Assembly: GCA_001247695.2 (NCBI GenBank)
Contig: LGRX02035144.1
Span: 1 to 28,234, forward strand
Direction: 5' to 3'
Source of the DNA: Cymbomonas tetramitiformis
Taxonomy: Eukaryota; Chlorophyta; Pyramimonadophyceae; Pyramimonadales; Pyramimonadaceae
Length of the DNA: 28,234 bases
Part shown: in pieces, positions 19,178-27,042 of the stretch
Layout of the letters: every line of letters begins with the position of its first letter
Position numbering within the stretch: the first letter of the stretch is position 1
Position numbers and translations under genes: made by a program
Notes under the pieces: generated by a model
Told to the model about the DNA's origin: nothing
What the model saw: the letters and a program-made list of their open reading frames with translations, nothing else
The model's database searches: none

Positions 19178-19195
19178 AACCGATACCGTACCTTG
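19178..19195 (-). repeat. Right TIR of hAT element
   Basis: AACCGATACCGTACCTTG is the exact reverse complement of 17810-17827. Confidence 0.9.
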
Positions 19196-19203
19196 GTCTC
19201 GGT

Positions 19204-20036
19204 GTCTGTTCCAGTCGGTTGAGAATCGCGCCGATCGGCCGCGCAGCGGCCAATAGTAGGGGTGCCCAACTAAAGTTGAGCCGTCCAATATTTTCAGATC
19301 GTGAACATCGGAAGGTCCGAAGGCATTTCTGGGGAGCGACGAAGGAATATATCGTATTTTGATCTCTAGGATGTCGGCTTTTTTATATGCGGGTCTGTCG
19401 GATTCGAGAAATTACCCCTGTTAAAAATGAACGGACCAGTTCAAGTTGTGCAGCTCTAGCGGCCAAAGCTCGTAACCTCTAGGTACCACTTTTTGTAAGA
19501 CTCGAGGATTGACCGGTCTTGTGCCAAATCTGTCATTTCAGGATCCAATGAAAAACAGCAATTCTTTCCGGCGATTTTCCCACGTCAGCGGAACAGATCC
19601 GATTTCTCGTATGACATTCCTGAAGCAGTCGCAAAATAATAATAATAATAAAACATTTACGCTAGCAAAGGGGACAAAGTCCTGAGAGTGCGGTATCCCT
19701 GCAAAGCAGGCTAGTGAAAACACCAGGGGCTACTCCCTCTGCTATAGCGCGCCCACAAAGGGGCTCAACCCACTTTTCAGCAGGGTGACATCTAGAGAAA
19801 AAGCTAGGTGCTAAGCAAAAAACTCTAGAAGATGGAGAAGCAGCCATGGCCGGGTGAGTGGAGGGGTGGCTGAATCTGAGCGGTGGGGAGGGAAGTCGAA
19901 GAATTAAGGGGGTATTTGGAGACGTTGAGGAAGGGGGTCGGGTGGGCGGGGAGAGGGGGTGGTGGGGAGGGGAGGGGGGGGAGGGCCCCTCCCCTAGGGG
20001 ACAGAGAACCATCTTATATTGCAAGACTTTTGAAAA
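19204..20036. other. Intergenic spacer with G-rich tract
   Basis: There is no supportable gene. An AAT microsatellite is at 19637-19650. From 19850 to 20000 the plus strand is strongly G-rich (many GGGG runs), ending at the palindromic GGGCCCCTCCCCTAGGGG. The 3' end of the minus-strand virus-type cluster lies immediately to the right. Confidence 0.5.
19908..19995 (+). other. G-rich tract with quadruplex potential
   Basis: The plus strand has more than eight runs of three or more Gs within 90 bp (GGGGGTATTTGG, GGGGGTCGGG, GGCGGGG, GGGGGTGG, GGGGAGGGG). This could form G-quadruplexes. The minus-strand ORF across it (proline-rich) is probably a composition artefact. Confidence 0.55.
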
Positions 20037-21030
20037 TTATTGCAGGAGGGTTTGAAGAAAGTCGTTTGATTGTTGCACAGCTTCTGTTTCTGTCATGGTC
20101 TCACTGCTCAGGATGTCAACTGTATGCGGGTCAGTGTTCAAGGTGGTGGTGGTGTTTAACAGAAACACGTCTCGCCTATTTTTGGTGTGTTGCCTACAGA
20201 TTCTTGAAAGTTTTTTAAGGAGAGGTTTAATCTTGCCACGGGGAACACCTATCGTGTTGAGGACAGTACCAAAAAGAGGAGGGAGGTACCCCATTAGTGT
20301 AAGTACTTTGGGCCATTTCACGGTGCTTATGAAGGGCTTGGAATTTGCATTGGTGATTGTCGTGTCATGGTGACCACCATAATAATGCTCAGCACTATTC
20401 TGATGATAGGGGGGGTCTTGAGTGGGCCATGGGCACAGCGAAGAAGGAAGTACTTTGTCACTTTCGTTCAGAACTTCATTCCAAATATCAGGGCTGACTC
20501 CGGTGTATTCTAGCCTCTTCTCCGTGACTCTGGACTTAGGAAGGACATTGAGGAACCATCTGGCAATCTTTTTCTGTGTAGGCCTCCAGTCAAAGGCTGG
20601 TTGGGTATCACTGGGTGCACTGTCTATAGCTATGATAACGACATCCGAAAAATCATCCTTATAGCATCCGCCACCTGGGAGAACGTAGGGGTCATCACCC
20701 GTCCAATAACCATGTGGGATGAATGGAATAGTGTTATGCGGGAATCTGAAAACAAGTTTAAAACCTTTATCAAACCATCTTTTTTGGTCTTTGGGAGACA
20801 GCGGAAGAATCCATGTTCCTGAAAATCCAGGGACGGTGTTGGCCGCTTTATGTCCCATTTCCAAGGTAGTCATAACCGCCGAAGATTTGCCCTTATCCTT
20901 CCCATCAAAGGGGGGGATTTCCGTAAACGATTCTGCCAATGCCTGTTAACGGGTCCACGTAGGCATCCCAAGCGAGACCATCAAAGCCGATTTTCCCATG
21001 ATGGCAGAAGGGCCTGAGGGGTTTTTTCAT
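20037..21030 (-). pseudogene. Unrecognised protein gene broken by a one-base shift at a G7 run
   Basis: From ATG 21030 a frame encodes MKKPLRPFCHHGKIGFDG and ends after GRIVYGNPPL at 20905. A second frame, overlapping the run of seven Gs at 20910-20916, continues with FDGKDKGKSSAVMTTLEMGH to the stop at 20037. Both read like one protein of about 330 residues with one extra C (minus strand) in the run. Features are an N-terminal CHHGKIGFDGLAWDAYVDP segment, a central DDFSDVVIIAIDSAPSD strand-like stretch, a histidine-rich HYYGGHHDT, and a basic patch near the C-terminus (KIKPLLKKLSRICRQHTKNR). I do not recognise the family. If the run is a sequencing error, the gene is intact. If not, only the downstream part from Met at 20873 might be made. 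Confidence 0.6.
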
Positions 21031-21453
21031 TCTTGTGGTGGGTATGCATCTTCTCGAGTAAATTCTAGGGTGGGCATTTAACTACATGTATGTCGCGTAG
21101 GGGTGCCATATGTCAATGGATGACATATGTGGTCTATGGTCTATGGTCTATGGTTTGTGTAAACATATATTTATGGTAATCTTATGTATATTATGTGTAT
21201 GTCATATGTATATTTTATGTAAGTCTATGGTCTACGGTCTACGGTTTATATAAAGATATTTATTTTATTTTATATGTTTGATATATGTATGATATATGTT
21301 TGATATATGTAAGATATATGTGAGTCTACAGTCTACGGTCTACGGTTTACATAAACATATTTCTTGTATATCTATGTATATCATATTGTCGATCTACTGA
21401 TGTAAACACCACTAAGTCATTTTTATTTCTTTTCGTATCTTATGATGACCCAG
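21031..21453. repeat. AT-rich simple repeat spacer
   Basis: The spacer contains short tandem motifs: TATGGTCTATGGTCTATGG (about 21132-21152), CTACGGTCTACGG (about 21233 and 21335) and GATATATGTNTGATATATGT (about 21280-21320). Its two halves resemble each other (GTCTATGG/GTCTACGG, then a TAAACATAT segment), suggesting an older duplication. There is no gene. Confidence 0.75.
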
Positions 21454-21897
21454 TTATTCCACCATTTTTAAAGATATGATATTTACACATTCAACATATG
21501 CCGAATATTCTTTTTCATCTTCATTTCCAATATTCAAATCGTAGATTTGTTTAGTTTTTATATGTGAAGGGGAGTCTTTCACGTGTGTGGAATCCAAGTA
21601 TTGTTCAAAATACCCTTTATTGTTTATTTCTTTATTAATGAATGCATATCCTTTCTTTGTAATTTTTGTTAACATTTTTGTAAATGTAGTATCCATTCTA
21701 AAATCACAACCAAAATCATGTTTGTCGGGGTTTTCTTTAACAATTCTTGGCTTGACATATATAAGTTCACAAAGAATGTTTTGAGATTCCTCTTCATGCC
21801 TTTCTTTGAGTAAATTGCAAAATTTCAAATACTCATCACTTGATAATTTTGTTTTAACTTCGTCAACAAGATTTTGGATATCATGTGAAGTAGTCAT
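21454..21897 (-). CDS. Unrecognised 147-aa virus-type protein
   Basis: ATG 21897 gives a complete ORF, MTTSHDIQNLVDEVKTKLSS, with an N-terminal helical region (KLSSDEYLKFCNLLKERHEE) and then a mixed strand/helix part (MLTKITKKGYAFINKEI). It is charged, AT-rich and has no signal peptide or membrane segment. It is 88 bp from the neighbouring gene and in the same orientation. The first part could mediate oligomerisation or assembly. I have no family assignment. Confidence 0.7.
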   Translation of the reverse strand: MTTSHDIQNLVDEVKTKLSSDEYLKFCNLLKERHEEESQNILCELIYVKPRIVKENPDKHDFGCDFRMDTTFTKMLTKITKKGYAFINKEINNKGYFEQYLDSTHVKDSPSHIKTKQIYDLNIGNEDEKEYSAYVECVNIISLKMVE

Positions 21898-21985
21898 TCT
21901 TGCTTTGTTTACCCTACTTAGTTACACTCTTTAGGTGGATTTATTTTTAATTTTCCCCCCCTGAAAAAACCGAAGAAATTTGCTA

Positions 21986-22438
21986 TCACTGTATTTCTAT
22001 GAATTTCACAATGAAGCTTGCTTTCATACCTAGTATATCTGCGCCACCTACTAATTGTAAAGCAAACTGGTTACCTGGTTTAGTTACATACGTAAATTGG
22101 TTTAATACGTCAAGCCTAGAATCACTTTCGTCAAATTCCGTTTGCGGCCGAGTAACAAAAACTATATATTTTCTACTTGTGATTTGTGGAGCTGTGATTG
22201 GTAAGTTTGATGTATCAAATGTTATGTTCAGAGTCTTTCCACCAGCAGCTATATCTGATGAAGTAAATGTCAAATTGAAGAAACAAATGAATTTTCCTGC
22301 AGGAATTTGCACGGTTCTATCACCTGGAGTTCCCCCAGTCAAAGCTGTAATAACTTGGCAACCCTTGTGAGACAACTGTGTCGGCAATGTCAGTCTTTCT
22401 AACGCTACATCACGAGCTCCAGAAATATCACCTGCCAT
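21986..22438 (-). CDS. Unrecognised 150-aa protein, possible virion component
   Basis: ATG 22438 starts MAGDISGARDVALERLTLPT. The rest is rich in beta-strand patterns (FICFFNLTFTSSDIA, TLNITFDTSNLPITAPQI, KYIVFVTRPQTEF, KASFIVKFIEIQ) with few charged helices, consistent with a single beta-sandwich. It sits in the same cluster as the fibre-like gene, 43 bp from the 103-aa gene. A minor capsid or fibre-associated role is plausible, but this rests on neighbourhood and composition only. Confidence 0.7.
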   Translation of the reverse strand: MAGDISGARDVALERLTLPTQLSHKGCQVITALTGGTPGDRTVQIPAGKFICFFNLTFTSSDIAAGGKTLNITFDTSNLPITAPQITSRKYIVFVTRPQTEFDESDSRLDVLNQFTYVTKPGNQFALQLVGGADILGMKASFIVKFIEIQ

Positions 22439-22481
22439 ATTGATTCTAAAAAAATTAGGTACAGATGAATCAGGTTTCGTT

Positions 22482-22793
22482 TCAAAATTTATAAAAATAT
22501 ATCGTTGAAATACTCGATAAATCTACACCTGCGGTATTTAAATTTATGAAACTATTACCTGATGTTTTATTTCCAAATAAATCAATATTTGTGCTATCAT
22601 TTGGTGCGGTGTTGTGTATCTCTCCATTTACCCGTAAATTATTTTGAACTATTACATTTCCATTTGTTCTTTCAATGTCATTTGTCGTACCTGACACATT
22701 TGTCCATTTGCTCGATCCACCGTCTGGGGGATTGCCATTAATCGTATCACATGTTAAATTCTTACAAACTAAACTTTGTCCAAAACTTGACAT
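22482..22793 (-). CDS. 103-aa protein, possible small fibre or virion protein
   Basis: ATG 22793 gives MSSFGQSLVCKNLTCDTING, then NVIVQNNLRVNGEIHNTAPN and FINLNTAGVDLSSISTIYFY. The short asparagine- and glycine-rich 'V.NNLRVNG.I' strand repeats resemble the shafts of viral fibre proteins. It lies between the protease and the 150-aa gene with 13 and 43 bp spacers. A short attachment or fibre protein is my best guess. Confidence 0.7.
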   Translation of the reverse strand: MSSFGQSLVCKNLTCDTINGNPPDGGSSKWTNVSGTTNDIERTNGNVIVQNNLRVNGEIHNTAPNDSTNIDLFGNKTSGNSFINLNTAGVDLSSISTIYFYKF

Positions 22794-22806
22794 ATATCAG
22801 ATATAC

Positions 22807-23346
22807 CTATTTAAATTTCACGCGGTATCGTTTAAAATGTTTTATATGTGATATACCTAACAATCCTATAGCGTTAGGATAAACCAATACCGAGCCTTCT
22901 GCTACTTCACCGGTCGCTGGTAATATTAATGGAACATCGGAATATTGTGTTGTGGCAACCGAACCGCCTATACCGGTAGCACGTTGTGGTTGATTATGAT
23001 AATCGGACGTACCGTCTGGTTTAATTATTCCTATAAGTCTGGCATCTGCTGTGCTCATTTGGGTGGACGTTGCCCCTGTATCATATATTAAAATGGCGTT
23101 TGCACCAGTCCCACCCTCTAATGATACGTTCACCTTTGATTGACGTTGATTTGTTTTTGCTTTTGTTTTTGGTAAGTTCTGTTTATCATATCTAACCACG
23201 TTCCCTTGAGCGTCAGCAATATTTCTTACCTTGCATCGAGTGTTTGCGAGTCTTCCATTTATAATTCCTTTAATTCTCATACCGACCCCATCTTGAACGA
23301 CGGTTTCACAACTTGGTAAATTAGGATTATTTCGCTTTACATGCAT
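22807..23346 (-). CDS. Retropepsin-type (clan AA) aspartic protease
   Basis: ATG 23346; 179 residues. The catalytic loop is ILIYDTGATSTQMS (Asp-89, Thr-90, Gly-91), preceded by hydrophobic strands. A flap-like region RATGIGGSVATTQYSD follows at about 122-137, and the C-terminal hydrophobic-hydrophobic-glycine motif is AIGLLGISHIKHF (160-171). This order matches one monomer of a retropepsin, which acts as a homodimer. The N-terminal 70 residues are basic (NLPKTKAKTNQRQ) and may bind nucleic acid or be cleaved off. The gene is 9 bp downstream of the fibre-like gene and 13 bp upstream of the 103-aa gene. No reverse transcriptase or Gag is nearby, so this is not simply a retroelement. A maturation protease for virion proteins is plausible (inference). 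Confidence 0.82.
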   Translation of the reverse strand: MHVKRNNPNLPSCETVVQDGVGMRIKGIINGRLANTRCKVRNIADAQGNVVRYDKQNLPKTKAKTNQRQSKVNVSLEGGTGANAILIYDTGATSTQMSTADARLIGIIKPDGTSDYHNQPQRATGIGGSVATTQYSDVPLILPATGEVAEGSVLVYPNAIGLLGISHIKHFKRYRVKFK

Positions 23347-23355
23347 TTATAATAA

Positions 23356-25080
23356 TCAGGTAAAATAATTGAATCCTGGGCTTACCCAAATCAATACACC
23401 GCCACCCGCACCTGCCACTTTTGATTCCATAGCTGTTCCGATATATGAATCGCCCGCTGTGATCTGAGCACTATTGATTTCCCCACCTACTATGCATTTC
23501 ACACGTTGGCCCTTCACATACGTATTATCTGTAGCAGCGGCATTTCTACATGTCGTGAAACCGCGTCCGATCAACACGAAACAACTCTGAGATGCAGCAC
23601 TGTCTTGAATACAGACACCGATGGGTGTGCAGTTTTGGTTACTTTGAGTATACGAGTTATTAAAAGGTTGAACTCCATTCACGGTGTTTATTCCATCATC
23701 ATCAAACATGACAATCGTTGAAGCCGTAATTGTATTGGCGGTGTTATTAACAAATGTAAATACATCCCCGGTGAAACGTAGCGGGTTGGCTGGAAGTGGT
23801 GTATGAGCGTACGCTTTCGTAATGAGTGTCAAAGGTACGCCTGATAGTGTGAGTGAGTTGGTTGAACTTGGATAAGCGTAATTCAACGAGTTACTTAAAA
23901 TAACAGACGCAGAATTTAATTCATCCAATTCCGCGATTGAACCGGTATTGCCCACAGCCAATACTTGAGATAAACTCGGAATACCGCCGCCACTGGAAAC
24001 AGGACCGTATCGCACCTCATTGGATGCTGTGTCATAATGCAACATTTGTGACTCGCTTGCTGGATCGGGACTGGCCCTGACAGGTCTGATATAAAAACTA
24101 CTTGCGACACCGGCGTTTAATTCAACCCCGCTTGCATTCAAAACGATTGTGTTATCGGTGTTTACCGCACTTTGAGCAGAGTTTTGTCCTGCCAACGCAC
24201 CTATGTTTATGGAACTTTCACCAGCTATGAACTCACCTGCATATTTTCCAATGTTCACTGCTGCATCTTTGCAGTTAACCTGACCACAGTCGTCGCCAAT
24301 AGACACGACATAGTCACCACAATTAGTATTACACGAACCGGAACCAATTGCAATCGTATCATTACTTGTTGTATTGTTAATAGATAATGCATTGCGGCCG
24401 ATTGCTATAGAACGATCTCCAATGTGGTCGGCATTGGTAAACCCTTGAGTCTGTTCTCCGATAGACACTTTTCCAAAACCACCAGAACCTGATTCAATTC
24501 TAAGATTATTGCCACTCAGTTTTTCTTGATTGACTACCATTGTACCTGTACCGGTGTATGAAACATCGGCAACACTGCTTATAGCCCCTCGGGTGGTCAC
24601 ATCTTGAAGTGTAGAGGTTTCAGGTTGTGCCGGTAAGTTTGTCAATCCTGAACCATCACCGACAAATGCAGATGCACTGATACTATTTGTCGTCGTTGAA
24701 CCTTGATCGGTTACTGATTGAAGATTTTGATTAGCACCTGAAGGTAAGTTAGTTAACAATGAGCCATCTCCGCGATATTTGCCTGCGGTCAGCGTGATGT
24801 CACCCGTATTCAATACGAGTGGGCCGTCGTTTATCAATACCCCACTGCCGAGTGGCTCTATATTGATTGTCGTTTGCATACATGTAATTTCATTAATACC
24901 GGTTTCCCCAATTGAGACTCGTGTTTGTTCAACAGGGTCTAAGCTTTTAATCTCGAAAGAAGCATCGAGGTCATCGAGACCTGCTGAAAATCTTGATTTG
25001 GAAACCGGGTTGTTCAACACGAAGTCGTTGAATTTGATTGATGTGTGTACTTTTAGCGACCCATCTGTCAACAAGGACAT
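23356..25080 (-). CDS. 574-aa viral fibre-like protein with GDGSGLTNLP and SIAIG repeats
   Basis: ATG 25080. An N-terminal region (about 1-95) is followed by two KYRGDGSLLTNLP / AFVGDGSGLTNLP units separated by about 32 residues. Then there is a run of head-type repeats: RSIAIGRNALS, DTIAIGSGS, YVVSIGDD, AAVNIGKYAG and SSINIGALAG, similar to trimeric adhesin and fibre heads. It ends this part with FYIRPVR and MLHYDTASNEVRYG, a motif common in fibre proteins of algal viruses. The last 150 residues form a glycine-rich beta domain (SQSCFVLIGRGFTTC, GAGGGVLIWVSPGFNYF). The protein is probably a homotrimeric surface fibre for host attachment. No S74-type autoprocessing domain is seen. Confidence 0.85.
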   Translation of the reverse strand: MSLLTDGSLKVHTSIKFNDFVLNNPVSKSRFSAGLDDLDASFEIKSLDPVEQTRVSIGETGINEITCMQTTINIEPLGSGVLINDGPLVLNTGDITLTAGKYRGDGSLLTNLPSGANQNLQSVTDQGSTTTNSISASAFVGDGSGLTNLPAQPETSTLQDVTTRGAISSVADVSYTGTGTMVVNQEKLSGNNLRIESGSGGFGKVSIGEQTQGFTNADHIGDRSIAIGRNALSINNTTSNDTIAIGSGSCNTNCGDYVVSIGDDCGQVNCKDAAVNIGKYAGEFIAGESSINIGALAGQNSAQSAVNTDNTIVLNASGVELNAGVASSFYIRPVRASPDPASESQMLHYDTASNEVRYGPVSSGGGIPSLSQVLAVGNTGSIAELDELNSASVILSNSLNYAYPSSTNSLTLSGVPLTLITKAYAHTPLPANPLRFTGDVFTFVNNTANTITASTIVMFDDDGINTVNGVQPFNNSYTQSNQNCTPIGVCIQDSAASQSCFVLIGRGFTTCRNAAATDNTYVKGQRVKCIVGGEINSAQITAGDSYIGTAMESKVAGAGGGVLIWVSPGFNYFT

Positions 25081-25280
25081 CTGTTCTCATGACGCCGGAC
25101 ACCCCCCCGGAACCTCGTTTTTAATCGACCCATACAGACTGTGTCATGCCGAGATGACCTGATATCTTGAATCATCGACGAGCCAACAGAAATTCGTTTC
25201 AAAGCATCTAAGATACCATCGTAAAGGAATTTGTGTTTGCCATGCTTGCAATTATACAATTTCTTCTTGCCACGCGGCAT
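25068..25280 (-). CDS. Small basic protein, doubtful
   Basis: The frame opens at ATG 25280 (a GTG is 27 nt upstream) and reads MPRGKKKLYNCKHGKHKFLY, then ALKRISVG. It is rich in Lys, Arg, Cys and His, and ends by overlapping the start of the fibre-like gene by 13 bp. A small basic DNA-binding protein is possible, but the C-terminal half looks random. It may also be a chance ORF in the upstream region of the fibre gene. Confidence 0.35.
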   Translation of the reverse strand: MPRGKKKLYNCKHGKHKFLYDGILDALKRISVGSSMIQDIRSSRHDTVCMGRLKTRFRGGVRRHENRCPC

Positions 25281-25310
25281 GTTCAGACACGAAGGTAGCA
25301 CGCCCACAAA

Positions 25311-25856
25311 AATGAAAGATATTCACAGATGTCTGATTTGGACATTTGAGTTATGACGTCCAGAGTCGACCAATGATTTTTCGTGGCCGAATTATACTCG
25401 AAATTACGGAGTACGGGTCAAAATGCGCGAGATGGAATATGAACTGTTCAACGATGGCATGAAGCGTTTCTTCTTGTGCTTCGTTTGCGATACCAGAGTT
25501 GATGTATGTATTGCACGCGAGGCTGAGTCAAAGTATCCGATAAGTTTTGAATTTTCGAGTTCAAATACTGTTGACCTGGCGTACCTCGAGACTTGACCGG
25601 TGTCCAACGGCGTTGATAAACGCCCGCATATCAGCAGAAGTGACTTCAGTTCAAACTCAAAGTCCGTTTTGAGCACCGTCCGCAAGCACACGGCGCCCCT
25701 TCACCGCAGTTTTAGTGAAGAACGGCGTGTGCGGCCACGCATCTCACAGTCCCTCTATTCGGACTTTGTTTCCCCAAGTATAGAGACTCCGGAACACCTC
25801 TACCAGTTTTGCTTCGCGCATTCCGTAATTCAGAACGCGCGTTTCAGCGTTTCAGT
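25311..25856. other. Spacer between viral cluster and next gene
   Basis: This is about 550 bp. Two opposing small ORFs overlap here (minus 25404-25691, plus 25600-25866), and neither shows a recognisable domain. The divergence point between the minus-strand virus-type block and the plus-strand gene lies here, so it may include promoters of both. Confidence 0.4.
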
Positions 25857-26545
25857 ATGTGCTTGAGCGCAGAAGGCTCTGAATGCGTTGAAGAACGCCT
25901 GAGTGACTCGGACACAGAAGCTCTAGACCGAGCTTTTGAGTTTCTTAGAAACGCGCTTCCCACACAGCTACCCGTAACCCCCGTCGTTTTTAATGGATCA
26001 GGTCGCCCGAAACTTGCGAACGCTAAGGATGCTCGGAATGATAAACGCCAAGCCAAAGCTGCGCTTTCTGTGGCTGAGCGATCTGGTATGGACAACTTGA
26101 GAAGCAGTGGTTCAGCGCTATGGAAAGCTGCTGGAACGTGCAACTGCAAAGATGCGACATGCCAGAAGGACGCGCACGTGATACAGTATCTCGCAAAGCA
26201 CCTGGTTCCCAATCTGCTAACGTTTACAAAACGCAATACCCAGGACTCTGAGACTAACGAAAAACTCAAGAGTAGCAACGAAGAGTTGAAGAATCAGAAA
26301 AGTGCGTATGCGGTGCGTGTTGCGGAGCTAACTTTTCAATGCCACTCCAAGGACGCGACGATCCGTAAGCTGCAAGAGAACCTTGAAAACTACATCAAAC
26401 CACCCGTGCGCTCCTGCGTTCATGGCCAAGATGACTCGAATAAATACCGTGACTGGAGAGAGATTCGACCGAAGATGCTGCAAGTTTTGGGCGTCGACGA
26501 CCTGCTAGCGAAGCACCAGGAGGATGTGCAACAGAAGCGTGACAA
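25857..26545 (+). CDS. Unrecognised coiled-coil protein, exon 1
   Basis: The first ATG in frame is at 25857 (MCLSAEGSECVEERLSDSDT), and the frame is open a little further upstream. A Cys-rich short motif (TCNCKDATCQKDAHVIQYLA) is followed by a coiled coil (EKLKSSNEELKNQKSAYAVR, ATIRKLQENLENYIK) and then REIRPKMLQVLGVDDLLAKH. The exon ends at ACAA|GTAAGT (26545/26546), a near-perfect donor. I do not recognise the family. The DRAFEFLRNALP and coiled-coil parts suggest a structural or DNA-associated protein, possibly from a repeated gene family. GC content is near that of the rest of the host sequence and not like the viral block. Confidence 0.65.
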
Positions 26546-26624
26546 GTAAGTCTGACCTGCGTTGATTTCCACTTGCACTTAAGCATGCACGGGAGTTTAA
26601 CTTTTTCAACTTGACTTTCTTCAG
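26546..26624 (+). other. 79-nt intron
   Basis: The intron has the donor GTAAGT and ends in ACTTTTTCAACTTGACTTTC|TTCAG, a strong pyrimidine-rich acceptor. Joining restores an open frame (GAC-AAT-TTG). The stop in the unspliced frame is within the donor. Confidence 0.8.
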
Positions 26625-27042
26625 TTTGAAGTCAGCGGAAACACACGACGAGGAGTATGGCTTTTCCAATGAGGATGAGGACAACGAGATGACAGAAGAG
26701 GGCTGCACGGATACCACAGAGTCCCGCGAGGATGAGCCCGAGCATACATGCCGTCCCTGGAGCTCAGTGCGCTCTTGCTGAGGCGCAGAAGAAACTAGAT
26801 GAGTTGCAGGCTCTAATTGGAACTACCCTTGGCCACATCATGCAGCCCACCGAATTATCTTCTGCCTTAGACTACCACAAAGATCTGAAGAAGTCTGTTG
26901 AGTTGGGAGCGCTCGAGAAGCTGAACAACCGGCAGTCAATTTCTCAAGCTGCGAAGACACGGGACACCAAGATCATAAGCCAGGACCAGTATCAAAGTAT
27001 GTACACAGACATGGGAAAGGCCATCAGGGAAGAGTGGGGCAC
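26625..27042 (+). CDS. Unrecognised coiled-coil protein, exon 2, with a frame break
   Basis: In frame with exon 1, this encodes an acidic stretch (HDEEYGFSNEDEDNEMTEEG) and stops at 26779. From about 26690 the +1 frame is open (ATG at 26732) and looks more coding-like: CALAEAQKKLDELQALIGTT, ALDYHKDLKKSVELGALEKL, then YQSMYTDMGKAIREEW. It ends at the donor GGCAC|GTAAGT (27042/27043), so transcription of this frame is likely. Either a one-base shift has occurred between 26690 and 26779, or the second frame starts separately at 26732. GT-AG pairs of suitable phase were not found. Confidence 0.6.

Larger units (their letters stand above)
17810..19195. mobile_element. 1.39-kb internally deleted hAT element with TIRs and 8-bp TSD
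   Basis: CAAGGTACGGTATCGGTT at 17810-17827 is perfectly inverted at 19178-19195 (AACCGATACCGTACCTTG). The flanks TCCTCGGT (17802-17809) and GTCTCGGT (19196-19203) match at 6 of 8 bases, as expected for an aged hAT 8-bp target duplication. Subterminal direct repeats of the type ATCAATCAATTCTGAT occur six times at 17838-18010, and degenerate copies occur on the right side. The only coding remnant is the transposase C-terminal dimerisation domain. The element lies 16 bp beyond the end of the neighbouring transposon. Confidence 0.85.
20037..25310 (-). other. AT-rich, virus-type gene cluster (partial endogenous viral element)
   Basis: Up to seven minus-strand genes lie in one orientation. The five from 25080 to 21454 are separated by 9-88 bp. 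Base composition drops well below that of the large gene. A fibre-like protein and a retropepsin-type protease sit among small unrecognised proteins. This packing and content are usual for Polinton-like viruses, virophages or large algal DNA viruses. No major capsid protein, FtsK-like ATPase, DNA polymerase or integrase is present, and I found no terminal repeats, so the boundaries are approximate and the lineage is inferred. Confidence 0.6.

Noticed and set aside
19662..20024. 120-aa proline-rich minus-strand ORF
   Set aside because: Its first half is the C-rich complement of the G-rich tract, and no domain is visible.
22807..23346. LTR retrotransposon origin of the protease
   Set aside because: No reverse transcriptase, RNase H, integrase or LTRs are nearby, and the gene is packed among virus-like structural genes.
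20037..25310. Terminal inverted repeats of a complete Polinton-like element
   Set aside because: I compared the sequence around 19400-20040 with that around 25300-25700 and saw no convincing inverted match.
25404..25691. 95-aa minus-strand ORF upstream of the viral cluster
   Set aside because: It has no ATG at the start of the frame and no motif, and it overlaps an equally unconvincing ORF on the other strand.
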